DNA from: G963667675 sp965197565
Lineage (GTDB): Bacteria; Chloroflexota; Dehalococcoidia; Lucifugimonadales; UBA3495
Assembly: GCA_965197565.1 (NCBI GenBank)
Contig: CBDANK010000004.1
Coordinates: forward strand, 1,550,001 to 1,614,000
Direction of reading: 5' to 3'
Length of the DNA stretch: 64,000 bases
The notes under the pieces were generated by a model. It was not told where the DNA came from. It made no database searches and saw only the letters and a program-made list of their open reading frames with translations. Every line of letters begins with the position of its first letter. The stretch's first letter is position 1. Below, in pieces: positions 45,254-54,436 of this stretch. A program made the position numbers and the translations under genes.

Positions 45254-46180
45254 TTACAGGTTAGGAACAACCTCTTGGGCTAAGACTTCCAGGTGCTCCA
45301 TGTGATCGTAAACAGGATTGAGCATCAACATTTGAGCACCGGCTTCGGCTATTTTCGCCAGCTTCTCGGTGCACTGGGAAGCGCTTCCCCAGACAGCAAC
45401 CCGGGAGCCCATGTCAGCGCTTTTGTACATACTATCGCTGAACCATTGGCGCAGCCTGGTTTCGGCCCGGGCCTCGTCGTTATCAACGGCCAGGTACACC
45501 CGCTTGGAGACAGCGAAGGTGGCCGGGTCTCTGTCCGCCTCCTCTAGGTACGTCCGCACGTATCCTGCGTTCTCTATGAACTGAGCGGTTGAACTGGCGC
45601 CCGCGCCCATCCAACCGTCGGCATACCGCACCGCTCTTCGCAAGGCCCGAGGGTGTCCCGCACCCAGCCAGACGGGCGGGTGGGGTTTTTGCACCGGCTT
45701 GGGCTCCATTTGGGTGCCTTCGAGTTGCCAGAACTGACCGGAATATCTGGCTTCTTTTTCGGTCCACAGGGCTTTCATCACGTCTATGATTTCAATAAAG
45801 CGGCGTACCCGGTTCTGGGGGCTGATCCCGAAGGGGGCATAGTCGCTCAAGTCGTTTCCCAAACCCATTCCGACGATGAGCCGTCCACTACTCAGTTGGT
45901 CCAGACTACCCATCGATTTGGCTAGCTGCACCGGGTTGCGGTGCGGAGCCACCATCACCGAAGTGCCCAGCCGCACTCTCTGGGTCAAGGCCGAGATATA
46001 AGACAACAGGGTTGCCGGCTCCAGCAACGGCACGTCCCCGGTAATCGACTCCAGGGTCCACAAACTTTCGAAGCCCAACTCCTCGGCCCGCCGAGTCCAG
46101 CGGCCGATTAGCGGCATGTCCACCGGCCCATCAAGGAAAACCTGGGGAACCGCTATTCCACAACGCAGCTTCTCTGACAT
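45254..46180 (-). CDS. LLM class (F420-type) flavin-dependent oxidoreductase
   Basis: A 308-residue luciferase-like protein. E-L-G-F-E-S-L-W-T-L-E near 36, V-R-L-G-T-S-V-M near 72, and L-D-Q-L-S-S-G-R-L-I-V-G-M-G-L-G-N near 100 are the F420/FMN barrel blocks. The frame extends 14 codons up, but the ATG at 46180 has GGAGG at good spacing. It follows the CoA-transferase subunit by 69 bases. Confidence 0.9.
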   Translation of the reverse strand: MSEKLRCGIAVPQVFLDGPVDMPLIGRWTRRAEELGFESLWTLESITGDVPLLEPATLLSYISALTQRVRLGTSVMVAPHRNPVQLAKSMGSLDQLSSGRLIVGMGLGNDLSDYAPFGISPQNRVRRFIEIIDVMKALWTEKEARYSGQFWQLEGTQMEPKPVQKPHPPVWLGAGHPRALRRAVRYADGWMGAGASSTAQFIENAGYVRTYLEEADRDPATFAVSKRVYLAVDNDEARAETRLRQWFSDSMYKSADMGSRVAVWGSASQCTEKLAKIAEAGAQMLMLNPVYDHMEHLEVLAQEVVPNL

Positions 46181-46249
46181 AAATTGCCTCCACTCTCCGT
46201 CGAAATATTCATCATCCGGCAACCAGATTCTATCGGATGGTCCGTGCTG

Positions 46250-46948
46250 TCAGGCCCAGATGCCGTCGGGGGGAATGTGCACGATGCGGTCCACATATAC
46301 TCCTGGGGTGTGGATTTGGTCCGGGTCCAACTCGCCCGCCGGCACGATAACGTTTTCTACCTCAACGATAGTGACATCGGCAGCCATCGCCATGATAGGA
46401 TTGAAGTTGCGCTGGGTCAAACGGAACTGGAGATTGCCCAAGGTGTCGGCCTTCCAAGCGCGTATGAAAGCGTAGTCGGCGAACAACGGAAGCTCCAGCA
46501 CGTAGGTCCTGCCGTTAATCTCCCGGTGTTCCTTGCCTTCGGCCAACTCGGTCCCGACGCTGGTGGGAGTGTAAAAGCCGCCGATGCCCGACCCGGCGGC
46601 ACGGATCCGTTCCGCCAAGGTCCCTTGGGGGACCAGTTCCCCTTCGATTTCCCCGTCGTTGTACATCCGAGCAAAGGGGGTCATCCGTGACGGATGAGTC
46701 GGTGCAGTGAAGGCGCAGATCATCTTTTTCATCCGCCCCGCCTCCACCAACGTGCCCACATCCACTCTCCCGTCCGTTCCCCCATGGTTATTGGAGATTC
46801 CGGTTAGATTGTCGGCCCCCTGACGATGCAAGGCGGCAATGAGATTTTGGGGCGCCCCAACTCCCCCGAATTCGGCGAACATAATAGTTGCGCCCTTGGG
46901 GATGTCCGCTACCGCTTGGTCGAAAGTAGAGTAAGCCTTATTTCTCAT
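46250..46948 (-). CDS. CoA-transferase alpha subunit (3-oxoacid CoA-transferase subunit A type)
   Basis: A 232-residue family I CoA-transferase alpha chain: I-M-F-A-E-F-G-G-V-G-A-P near 22-33, S-N-N-H-G near 53, P-Q-G-T-L-A-E-R-I-R near 107, and G-G-F-Y-T-P near 122. The alpha chain works only with a beta chain that carries the catalytic Glu, but no beta gene is adjacent or anywhere in this window. The beta subunit may be encoded elsewhere. AGGAGG precedes the ATG. Confidence 0.88.
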   Translation of the reverse strand: MRNKAYSTFDQAVADIPKGATIMFAEFGGVGAPQNLIAALHRQGADNLTGISNNHGGTDGRVDVGTLVEAGRMKKMICAFTAPTHPSRMTPFARMYNDGEIEGELVPQGTLAERIRAAGSGIGGFYTPTSVGTELAEGKEHREINGRTYVLELPLFADYAFIRAWKADTLGNLQFRLTQRNFNPIMAMAADVTIVEVENVIVPAGELDPDQIHTPGVYVDRIVHIPPDGIWA

Positions 46949-47022
46949 ATACGATGGCCTCCTTATAACGACCCCTTGTAAAGGAATTACAATTCAAGGT
47001 GATAAGGTTGTGAGTCCGCCAC

Positions 47023-48294
47023 TTAGGATCGGGTAGAATGGACCTTGCCAGAGCGAAGGTAAGACCGCCATGCTTGGGGTTTGCGGCGTCCGTACTTCAC
47101 CCGATGGGCGCCAAGGAACCGGGCCAGCTCTTCCACCGACTGTGCTATGGCCTCCACCGCCACTGGACCGTCCTGGGACTGAGCCTCGGCGTAGACAGCG
47201 ATGGCCGTCAGCGTACCCGCCGCCCGGTCCATCTTGAGGTCGATACGACCAACCAAGCGGTCCCCTTGGAGGATGGGCATTACGTAGTAACCGTACTTTC
47301 GTTGGGCCTTCGGCACGTAAATCTCCACAGTGAAATCGAAGTCCCACATAGCCAACGTCCGAGCACGGTCGCAAATCAAATTGTCGAAAGGCGATAGCAA
47401 CACCGTCCGCGGCAACCAATTATCATCCATTCGCTCGAGACTGGAAAGGTCCTCCTCATGCACATACCAGTCGCCCGGCCAAGGGCCCTCATTCCCTTCC
47501 ACGGTGATCCGCGCTATCCGGCCCTCGCTTTCCAAGCCGGCCAGCACATCGTCCAGTCCGTCATAATGACCGCGGACAAAGTGATTCCGTATGTGAGCCG
47601 GTGTGGCAACGCCAAGGGCTTTCAGTGATATTTCTGCCGCTCGTCTAACTATCTCGCCCTCCGATAGAGGCTCGCGGGGGGTCCAGTCCGGCAGCCAACG
47701 GTCGGTCAAGGTCCAAAAGCGGCGCAAACCGTTTCGTCCTGCGACCACCACCTCGCCCCGCTGCCAAAGACGGGAAAGCAGCCGGCTGGCATCGGTTCCG
47801 GTGCCCCAGCCGCCGGGCCTGCCGGGCCTTGGCCGGGTGGAATCAGGGGGTTGGATTTGAGCTGCGGGCAGCGGCGGGTTCTCCCCCAAGGTGTCAATCA
47901 CTCGTTTACGGAGGTTATCGTTCTCTCGGAGCCAGCTACGGGTCTGTTGGTCCCATTTATTGTTTCCGCTATGAGCAGCCGCCATTTGGGAGCTATGTAT
48001 CTGAAAGTTCTCAGTTAGCACAATGGATGCGGCGTGGGCCCAGTACTCAAAGAGGCGTTTATCCTCCCATAGGAGCGTATCCAAATGCACCGGATCATAG
48101 TTGCCCAAACGGCTCCAAAGGACCAGGTATTGAGTTCGCTCCACCGCACGAATGGGGTCAATTTGAACACATCCCAAGCCGCGTATTAGCTCCATGATGC
48201 CATCGGGAGTGGGCTGAGGCCGGGGTCCGGCCAATCGCTGCTTGAGGACCGCCAATCGCCTCGCTTGAATGGCCGTGATAGTGACCTGTTTCAT
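47023..48294 (-). CDS. YcaQ/AlkZ-like DNA glycosylase (winged-helix HTH_42)
   Basis: A 423-residue protein of the winged-helix glycosylase family that unhooks interstrand crosslinks. The catalytic Q-x-D/Q motif appears as Q44-I-D46 in C-V-Q-I-D-P-I, with E-Y-W-A-H-A-A near 93-98. The C-terminal third has the family block L-S-P-F-D-N-L near 300. It would excise alkylated or crosslinked bases. The DNA-repair role is from family knowledge. Confidence 0.88.
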   Translation of the reverse strand: MKQVTITAIQARRLAVLKQRLAGPRPQPTPDGIMELIRGLGCVQIDPIRAVERTQYLVLWSRLGNYDPVHLDTLLWEDKRLFEYWAHAASIVLTENFQIHSSQMAAAHSGNNKWDQQTRSWLRENDNLRKRVIDTLGENPPLPAAQIQPPDSTRPRPGRPGGWGTGTDASRLLSRLWQRGEVVVAGRNGLRRFWTLTDRWLPDWTPREPLSEGEIVRRAAEISLKALGVATPAHIRNHFVRGHYDGLDDVLAGLESEGRIARITVEGNEGPWPGDWYVHEEDLSSLERMDDNWLPRTVLLSPFDNLICDRARTLAMWDFDFTVEIYVPKAQRKYGYYVMPILQGDRLVGRIDLKMDRAAGTLTAIAVYAEAQSQDGPVAVEAIAQSVEELARFLGAHRVKYGRRKPQAWRSYLRSGKVHSTRS

Positions 48295-48327
48295 GTCTTT
48301 ACTACAAGATCAAGCAACAGTGGATTC

Positions 48328-48478
48328 AGTTTTAGAGTTTTCAGCTTTTAGAGTTTCACTTTAGAGTCTCGTGGGTTCGCTCAATTTTACACCGCAGATG
48401 GAGGGCATTGCATACGATAGCATTTTAGAGCCTTCGTCCGCCACTGGCGGACTCAGGGTGACAACCGAAAGACCCTGA
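48328..48478. repeat. Short AT-rich tandem motif and half dispersed repeat
   Basis: 48328-48370 holds three imperfect copies of a cag(c)ttttagagttt-like unit. 48424-48478 is one half of the palindromic repeat family (ctctaaa end through gtgacaaccgaaagaccctg). Both lie in the 299-base gap between the divergent glycosylase and ammonium transporter genes. Confidence 0.6.
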
Positions 48479-48496
48479 CATGTTATCCGGCCTTTA

Positions 48497-48524
48497 TTGA
48501 CATTTTCGCCGTCCCAAGTATAGT
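48497..48524 (+). promoter_or_regulatory. Sigma70-type promoter for the ammonium transporter
   Basis: TTGACA (48497-48502), a 16-base spacer and TATAGT (48519-48524) lie about 70 bases before the Amt start. No sigma54-type GG/GC element or NtrC-like site is visible, so nitrogen control, if any, is of another kind. Confidence 0.6.
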
Positions 48525-48593
48525 CTATGCCGGGTATCATGGCGGATTAGGTCCGTTTCAACGAGTCACGCAGCATGAAAGGCGGGGTATAGC

Positions 48594-49835
48594 ATGGACA
48601 GCGGCGATACAGCATGGATACTCGCATCGTCTGCCTTGGTTTTACTGATGACTCCTGGCTTGGCGTTTTTTTACGGTGGGCTGGTAAGAGGTAAAAACGT
48701 ATTAGGCACTATTATGCACAGCTTCATCACCATTGCCGTGGTCAGCGTAGTGTGGATCCTTTGGGGTTATAGTCTGGCCTTTGGACCGGACCTAGGGGGT
48801 GTGATCGGTAAGCTGGACTACGTCGCTCTGCGCGGTGTTTCACCGTTGCTTGCCGACCCTCATGGATATGCCCCGACCATACCTCACCAGACCTTCATGG
48901 TCTTCCAGATGATGTTTGCCATCATCACCCCGGCGCTGGTTGCCGGCGCATTCGCCGAGCGGATGAAGTTCAGTTCCTTCGTGATTTTCATTGTGGCTTG
49001 GTCCACTATCGTATACGCCCCGCTGGCCCATTGGGTCTGGGGGGATGGCGGCTGGTTGGGGTTGAACGGCTGGGGCGCCATGGATTTTGCCGGAGGCACG
49101 GTGGTGCATATCAGCTCCGGAGTAGGCGCGCTGGCGGCGGCGCTTGTTTTCGGCAGAAGGCGAGGGTACGGTTCGGAGTCCATGGAGCCGCACAACATCC
49201 CATTCGTAGTGCTGGGAGCGGCGTTGCTGTGGTTCGGATGGTTCGGATTTAATGCGGGAAGCGCTCTGGCATCCGGAGGCAGCGCCACCTCGGCCTTTGT
49301 GGTAACCAACACCGCAGCGGCTACGGCTGCCCTGACTTGGGCCCTCCTCTCCTGGATGTTTACCGGGAAAGTCAGCGTGGTTGGCGTCGCTACCGGAGCT
49401 GTAGCCGGGTTGGCTACCATCACTCCCGCGTCGGGATTCGTGGGACCCATGCCCGCTATCCTGATTGGATTTGGCGCTGGCGTCTTTTGCTATGGGGCGG
49501 TCTGGTTGAAGAACAAGATCAGGCTGGACGATTCTTTGGATGTGTGGGGGGTCCACGGTATCGGGTCGACTTGGGGAATGCTGGCAACCGGAGTGTTTGT
49601 CGGCGTTGGCTTGTTTGGTCTGGGAATGTCCGACTTCGCCAACGAGGGCATAAGCCGAGGCGAACAGGTGTTGCGCCAACTGGGCGCCATCGGCGTCGGC
49701 TGGGCTTGGGCCTTCGTCACCACCCTGGTCATCCTGTTCGCTTTGAAGTTCACCATCGGTCTACGGGTGAAGGAGGAAGACGAGGAGCGAGGACTGGACC
49801 TATCTCAGCACGGAGAACAAGCCTATCAGAGCTAG
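48594..49835 (+). CDS. amt: Ammonium transporter (Amt family)
   Basis: A 413-residue membrane protein with 11 expected helices. The conserved pore residues are in D-F-A-G-G-T-V-V-H-I-S-S-G near 163-175 (first pore His) and V-H-G-I-G-S-T-W-G near 321 (second pore His), with the G-L-V-R-G-K-N-V-L motif near 29. It conducts ammonium into the cell. Starts with L-A-F-F-Y-G-G and has a short acidic C-tail. No glnK/PII gene is adjacent, which is unusual for bacterial amt. Confidence 0.95.
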   Translation: MDSGDTAWILASSALVLLMTPGLAFFYGGLVRGKNVLGTIMHSFITIAVVSVVWILWGYSLAFGPDLGGVIGKLDYVALRGVSPLLADPHGYAPTIPHQTFMVFQMMFAIITPALVAGAFAERMKFSSFVIFIVAWSTIVYAPLAHWVWGDGGWLGLNGWGAMDFAGGTVVHISSGVGALAAALVFGRRRGYGSESMEPHNIPFVVLGAALLWFGWFGFNAGSALASGGSATSAFVVTNTAAATAALTWALLSWMFTGKVSVVGVATGAVAGLATITPASGFVGPMPAILIGFGAGVFCYGAVWLKNKIRLDDSLDVWGVHGIGSTWGMLATGVFVGVGLFGLGMSDFANEGISRGEQVLRQLGAIGVGWAWAFVTTLVILFALKFTIGLRVKEEDEERGLDLSQHGEQAYQS

Positions 49836-49980
49836 TGCTGTTTCCAGGTCATGTTGGAGCGAGAGGTTGGCCGGAATTGACCGTACAAGGGTATGGAGCT
49901 AAGCTTCGACCCATCTTGGAGGCACAATCCATTCAGGCGCAAACTATGTCATCTGGAAAACCTCGCCTGGGAGCTTAGCC

Positions 49981-50598
49981 ATGAAAAGCAAAGTCATTGT
50001 CGACGACATCGTCCCGGCAAGACACGGGAAAGCATACGAAGTCAAAAGGGGCCAGGTGCTTCGCATCTACTTGCTGGAAGACCATCAGGTGGGCGATGTC
50101 GTTTTCTACAACGCTGATGACTACAAAGAGTGGTTCCACGTAGGTCAGTCGTGGGCACTCAACCTATATTTGGAAACCGGCGATGCCAGGAGCTTCAGGG
50201 ATTTCTACTCCAAACCTCCCAGGGAAAACGTCATGCTGACGGTACTGGAGGACACGGTGAAGAACCACTGGGGCAACCAGGGCGCCAGGTGCAGCCGAAG
50301 GATGCTGGACCTAAGGGGCGCGGGCGCCCAAGACCGCAGTTGTCAGGAGAACCTGGAGGAGGCCCTGCAGCCTTACGGACTGACCGGAGACGATATAGGA
50401 GACATCTTTAACGTCTTTATGAACGTTAGCTGGGACGAGAAGGGCGTGATTACTCGTAAGGTCCCCACTGCCAAAAAGGGCGATCACATAGACATGCGGG
50501 CTGAAATGAACATCCTCGCCGGCATATCCGCCTGTCCGGCGGACAACATCGTCAACGACTTCCGACCCAAGGCCCTGGGTGTCAAGATATTCGAATAG
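49981..50598 (+). CDS. DUF1989 urea-carboxylase-associated family protein
   Basis: A 205-residue protein with family blocks G-D-V-V-F-Y-N-A-D-D near 38, the G-A-R-C-S motif near 101, F-N-V-F-M-N near 142 and A-G-I-S-A-C-P-A-D-N near 179-188. DUF1989 proteins accompany urea carboxylase or guanidine-degradation genes. Here it follows an ammonium transporter by 145 bases, without urea carboxylase. Biochemical role unproven. Confidence 0.88.
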   Translation: MKSKVIVDDIVPARHGKAYEVKRGQVLRIYLLEDHQVGDVVFYNADDYKEWFHVGQSWALNLYLETGDARSFRDFYSKPPRENVMLTVLEDTVKNHWGNQGARCSRRMLDLRGAGAQDRSCQENLEEALQPYGLTGDDIGDIFNVFMNVSWDEKGVITRKVPTAKKGDHIDMRAEMNILAGISACPADNIVNDFRPKALGVKIFE

Positions 50599-50749
50599 AA
50601 GCCTGGCTGTTGAAGGGGCTAGAGTCTACTGCTGCCTCTCCTAGGCGCGCCGCAGGGCATCCTCACCGTGAATAGCCGCCCGGGTCTTTTCGGGAGTGAC
50701 GGGCAGGTTTCTAACCCGTACCCCACCCGTTCATTGAATTTCCGCTCGG

Positions 50750-51589
50750 CTACAGGGCTTGCCAAACCCGGCGCCCCTGCAGGCGCACTATCTTGCCAAA
50801 CCCTGGCGCCGCCATGTGAACCGCCGCTACGGGGAACCCTTCCGATTCCAGGCGTTCCATCAGGGCGCGGCGGGTAATGCGGGTCTGAGCGGGGTCGATA
50901 TCCGCTCTGGACACCCAATCCGTCTCATCGACCTGCACCGTGCTGTGCAGCACGTCGCCTAGAATAAGGCCGCGCTCTCCCTGAGAACTGATCATGATGC
51001 TCATGTGTCCAGGGGTGTGGCCGGGAGTCGGCAGGCTGGTTAGCTCACTGGTCAGCGTCTGCTCGCCTTCCATAAACTCGACGAGACCGAGGTCTTCAAG
51101 GGGCCATACACATTGAGGGGCGTTGGGAAACCGGTCCGGCTGAAGAGCGGGGTCGTGACAAGCTGCCCAGTCTCCGGCGCTCAGCCAGTAACGGGCGTTG
51201 GGAAAAGTGGGTTCGTATTTGCCCTCGCGAGATTTAAGGTTCCAACCAACGTGGTCCCGGTGCAGGTGAGTCATGACTACCATGTCTACCTCCTCCGGCC
51301 TGACACCCTTGGACTCGAAGTCGTTTAGAAGCTCTCCCCAGGGTGTCTCGGGAGCATCCGCCGGTTTCGGACCCAGTCCTGTGTCCACGATGATGGTCTT
51401 CCCGTCGGAGCGCATCAAGAAGCAGGCAAGGTTGAGGCGGATCGTGCCTTCCCCGGTTAAGTGGCTTTTGTGGGGAGTCCAGTTTTCTTCGGGTATGGAC
51501 GGGAAGAAGTTACACGTATCAAACTCCAAGAGTCCGTCGGAAAAAGAGGTGATTTCCACATTGCCGATGACTAGCTTGTTGTCCGGCAT
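50750..51589 (-). CDS. MBL-fold metallo-hydrolase
   Basis: A 279-residue metallo-beta-lactamase-fold hydrolase: T-H-L-H-R-D-H-V-G-W near 108, the third-site His in P-G-H-T-P-G-H near 191, and Asp in L-I-L-G-D-V-L near 212. Binds two zinc or iron ions and hydrolyses lactones, esters or thioesters. The N-terminal L-V-I-G-N-V-E-I-T and V-D-T-G-L-G-P are typical of the quorum-quenching-lactonase/SidA-like branch; substrate unknown. Confidence 0.9.
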   Translation of the reverse strand: MPDNKLVIGNVEITSFSDGLLEFDTCNFFPSIPEENWTPHKSHLTGEGTIRLNLACFLMRSDGKTIIVDTGLGPKPADAPETPWGELLNDFESKGVRPEEVDMVVMTHLHRDHVGWNLKSREGKYEPTFPNARYWLSAGDWAACHDPALQPDRFPNAPQCVWPLEDLGLVEFMEGEQTLTSELTSLPTPGHTPGHMSIMISSQGERGLILGDVLHSTVQVDETDWVSRADIDPAQTRITRRALMERLESEGFPVAAVHMAAPGFGKIVRLQGRRVWQAL

Positions 51590-52123
51590 AGCAACCCTTT
51601 CTTCATAGGATACGACATCCAGATGTTCCCATGATGCACTGTGGTTTGACCAATTGGCACGGCGGTCCGGGGCGGAGCCTCACGGTTGCTTTCACCGAGC
51701 GGCTCCGTAGGTGGACTTGTTTTACCGACTCTCGCCTCAAGGATTATATGTTGAGTGCAGCTACTCTGGCAATGTAAACGAGAAAGCGGCTCTAAAGACG
51801 CGGGTCTCCGCAAAGGAGTCCTCGGGCCGGGTTAGGGTGTTTCAGTTTTCATATTGGAGTGGTGCAGTAACCCCCGGTAACGTCATTCTGAGGAGCTTGC
51901 GACGAAGAATCTAAAAGTCTTGATCGGAGAATCGGCCTTGACTTGCAAGAGCGATTTTAGACCCTTCACTCCGTTCAGAGCCTGCCCCGGCGTAGGCCGG
52001 GGGTGACAATTAAAAGACCCTGCGGGCTGGGGTAGGATGTTTGACGGGGTTTCGAAGCCGTCTGTACAATCGTCTGGGATTGCTTTTAACCGCTGAATTG
52101 CTATACCAAGAAAGGTTTTAACG
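51590..52123. other. Long intergenic region
   Basis: The 534-base gap between divergent MBL and LLM genes contains the palindromic repeat listed separately (51840-52023). The remainder shows no gene I can support. Confidence 0.5.
51840..52023. repeat. Dispersed palindromic repeat, subfamily 2, uninterrupted copy
   Basis: About 184 bp from tttcagttttcatattgg to aaaagaccctgc. It is the inverted counterpart of 34535-34704 with long identity, plus about 20 extra bases (gcctgccccggcgtaggcc region) inside one arm. Confidence 0.85.
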
Positions 52124-53047
52124 ATGACTCATCCGCTGCGATTTATGGCTCAAACATTGCCAAACGCGTCTTGGGACGAATTACTGGAACGCTACAAATA
52201 TATTGAGGAATTGGGTTTCGATCTCATCGGGTTGGCAGATCATTTTGTAGATTGGAGCAACCCGCCAAGTCCTTGGTTCGAGACATGGACCCTCTTGGCA
52301 GCAATGGCCAGAGAAACCGCAAAGATAAGAATCACGACATGCGTAACTCAAATTCCGCTTAGAAACCCGGCAATGCTGGCGCGTCAAGCACTCACTATGG
52401 ACCACATTTCCAACGGTCGCCTCGAACTGGGTCTGGGTGTGGGAATCACCGTGGACCCGTCGTACCAGATGATGGGCATCCCCAACTGGAACGCCAAGGA
52501 ACGGGTGGCGCGGTTTGAAGAGTACGTCGAGATCGTGGACCAATTGCTTTCAAACGAGGTCACCACCTATAAAGGCCGGTTTTACGAGGTCAATGACGCC
52601 ATAATGAACCCGCGGCCGCTGCAACAACCCCGTCCGCCCATCATGATCGCAGGAATGGCGCCGCGTATGTTGAAGCACGCAGCTCGATACGCGGATATTT
52701 GGAACAGCATCAGCTTTGCCGATACCATCGAGACACAGTTGGAGGAAACACACAGTCGACTCAGGTCAATCGACGAGAATTGTTCGGCCATCGGAAGGGA
52801 CCCAACCTCGTTGCGGCGTTCTTACTTGATGTTTGACACAGGAGCGCGGACCAGCGGCGGGCTGTTCAACTATTACGAGTCGGAGGAGGTCTTTGCCGAT
52901 ACGGCTCAACGCTTCATCGACCTGGGCGTATCGGATATCGGTCTTTACTACCCGATGCGGGACGAGCAAACGCCAATGTTCGAGAGAATAGCTAGAGATG
53001 TCATTCCGGAGTTGAAGGCCAGGCATTCCGCGAACTTGGAACACTGA
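52124..53047 (+). CDS. LLM class (F420-type) flavin-dependent oxidoreductase
   Basis: A 307-residue luciferase-like protein: G-F-D-L-I-G-L-A-D-H-F near 29-39, I-R-I-T-T-C-V-T near 68, A-L-T-M-D-H-I-S-N-G-R-L-E-L-G-L-G near 88-104. Shorter than the FMN-type LLM proteins in this window and more like F420-dependent dehydrogenases. It stands alone. Confidence 0.9.
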   Translation: MTHPLRFMAQTLPNASWDELLERYKYIEELGFDLIGLADHFVDWSNPPSPWFETWTLLAAMARETAKIRITTCVTQIPLRNPAMLARQALTMDHISNGRLELGLGVGITVDPSYQMMGIPNWNAKERVARFEEYVEIVDQLLSNEVTTYKGRFYEVNDAIMNPRPLQQPRPPIMIAGMAPRMLKHAARYADIWNSISFADTIETQLEETHSRLRSIDENCSAIGRDPTSLRRSYLMFDTGARTSGGLFNYYESEEVFADTAQRFIDLGVSDIGLYYPMRDEQTPMFERIARDVIPELKARHSANLEH

Positions 53048-53164
53048 TTGCTTACCCGAGGGATGGGAACACGATGGTTGACTTCTATTTTTAGCGTTGC
53101 TTCTCCACGCCAAGTGGACGTAGATTCTATCTAAAGCGGTCCAAGTGACAACGTTTGGCTAGGA

Positions 53165-54367
53165 TCAGCGCTTGTCAGAAACCACCCGGCCTTCTTTGAT
53201 AACCAGCAGTAGGCGGCGAAGGTTATTGACGTCCTCCAGCGGATTTTCCTTTACTGCGATGAGGTCGGCCAACTTGCCTGTCTCCACGGTGCCAAGGTCC
53301 TTCCCCACGCCGCAAAGCTCGGCAGCGTTCCGGGTAGCCGCTAGCAGGGCCTGCCATGGAGTGGCGCCGTCTTTGACCCATAGGCCCATCTCCAGCAGAG
53401 CCGACTCCCGCAAAGGCACCACATCCGACCCCAGCGCCATTTTTACCCCGGCGTCAAGGGCGCTTTTGAACCAACTCTTGTGAGCGCCGCTTGCCGCATC
53501 CGCACGCTGAATCAAGTCCAGAGGCATCCGCCGCCGCTCCACCCATTGCCGTTCTTCTTCGCTGGTAGCTTGCTCCGGCGTCAAGTGAGTTATGGACAGG
53601 GTGGGCACGTACCATACGTTGCTTTCCAGCAACCCCTGGATGCATTCCTCATTCATGATGTAACCGTGCTCCACGGTGTGGGCTCCCAACTCGACGGCGG
53701 ATTTAACCGCTTCCGGGTTGGTGGCGTGGGCCATCACTTTGTACTCCCGCTGGTGACTGATAGCGAACGCCGCTTCCAGTTCATCAGGCAGCAAAAAAGA
53801 GTGCCAATGCCGGTCCCAGGAGGGTCCCATGACCCCTCCGCTCAAGTTGAGCTTGATGTGGTCGACCCCGTTCTTGATCTGGTCCCGGACAGCCTCGACG
53901 AAACCATAGGGGCCATCGCATTCCCGAGCGTGGCCAGAGGCAAGGAAGTGGCCGCCGGTGGTGGTGAGGAACTGGCCGGCGGCGAAGACCCGGGGCCCCA
54001 CTATTTGGCCGGAATCGAAAGTCCGCCTCCAAGCTACGTCCATGAAGTGAGCTGCGCCGCCGGTGCGAACTCCCACTACGCCGGCTTCAGTTAATCCCTG
54101 CATCAAGCCTTGGCCGAAGCGGGCCGTCCACTCCGCAACAGTCTGCCTCGGCGAGGCCAGGTACTCCGGGTGAATATGGACATCCCAGAGTCCGGGCAAG
54201 AGATAGGCCCCATCGAGGTCGATGACCCGAGCGTCGCGAGTGTCCGGCGACCTTTGGCCGTCCATTACCTCGACGATACGCCCGGCTTCGATTACCACAC
54301 TGGCTTGGGAGAGGGGGACCGCAGTGACGCAGTCAATGAGGTTGCAGTTAGTGAGCACCAAGCGCAT
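53165..54367 (-). CDS. Metal-dependent amidohydrolase (imidazolonepropionase-like)
   Basis: A 400-residue protein. The N-terminal small beta domain leads to L-W-D-V-H-I-H-P-E near 58-66, which holds the two-His metal pair. The probable carbamylated Lys is in H-I-K-L-N-L near 171, further ligands His in M-A-H-A and E-H-G near 213-236, and Asp in L-G-S-D-V-V near 316. Hydrolyses cyclic amides, imides or organic peptides such as prolidase-type substrates. GGAGGCA lies before the ATG. The DAO oxidase gene lies 70 bases upstream. Confidence 0.9.
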   Translation of the reverse strand: MRLVLTNCNLIDCVTAVPLSQASVVIEAGRIVEVMDGQRSPDTRDARVIDLDGAYLLPGLWDVHIHPEYLASPRQTVAEWTARFGQGLMQGLTEAGVVGVRTGGAAHFMDVAWRRTFDSGQIVGPRVFAAGQFLTTTGGHFLASGHARECDGPYGFVEAVRDQIKNGVDHIKLNLSGGVMGPSWDRHWHSFLLPDELEAAFAISHQREYKVMAHATNPEAVKSAVELGAHTVEHGYIMNEECIQGLLESNVWYVPTLSITHLTPEQATSEEERQWVERRRMPLDLIQRADAASGAHKSWFKSALDAGVKMALGSDVVPLRESALLEMGLWVKDGATPWQALLAATRNAAELCGVGKDLGTVETGKLADLIAVKENPLEDVNNLRRLLLVIKEGRVVSDKR

Positions 54368-54436
54368 GGTTGCCTCCTGAAAGGGTCTTGAGGATTTGAA
54401 AATTGCCTTTTGCCAACAAGGCCGGGAGTGCGCGCT

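Noticed and set aside
50599..50749. Small gene between DUF1989 and the MBL hydrolase
   Set aside because: Frames here are short, Arg/Pro-rich and overlap the end of the MBL gene; no motif.
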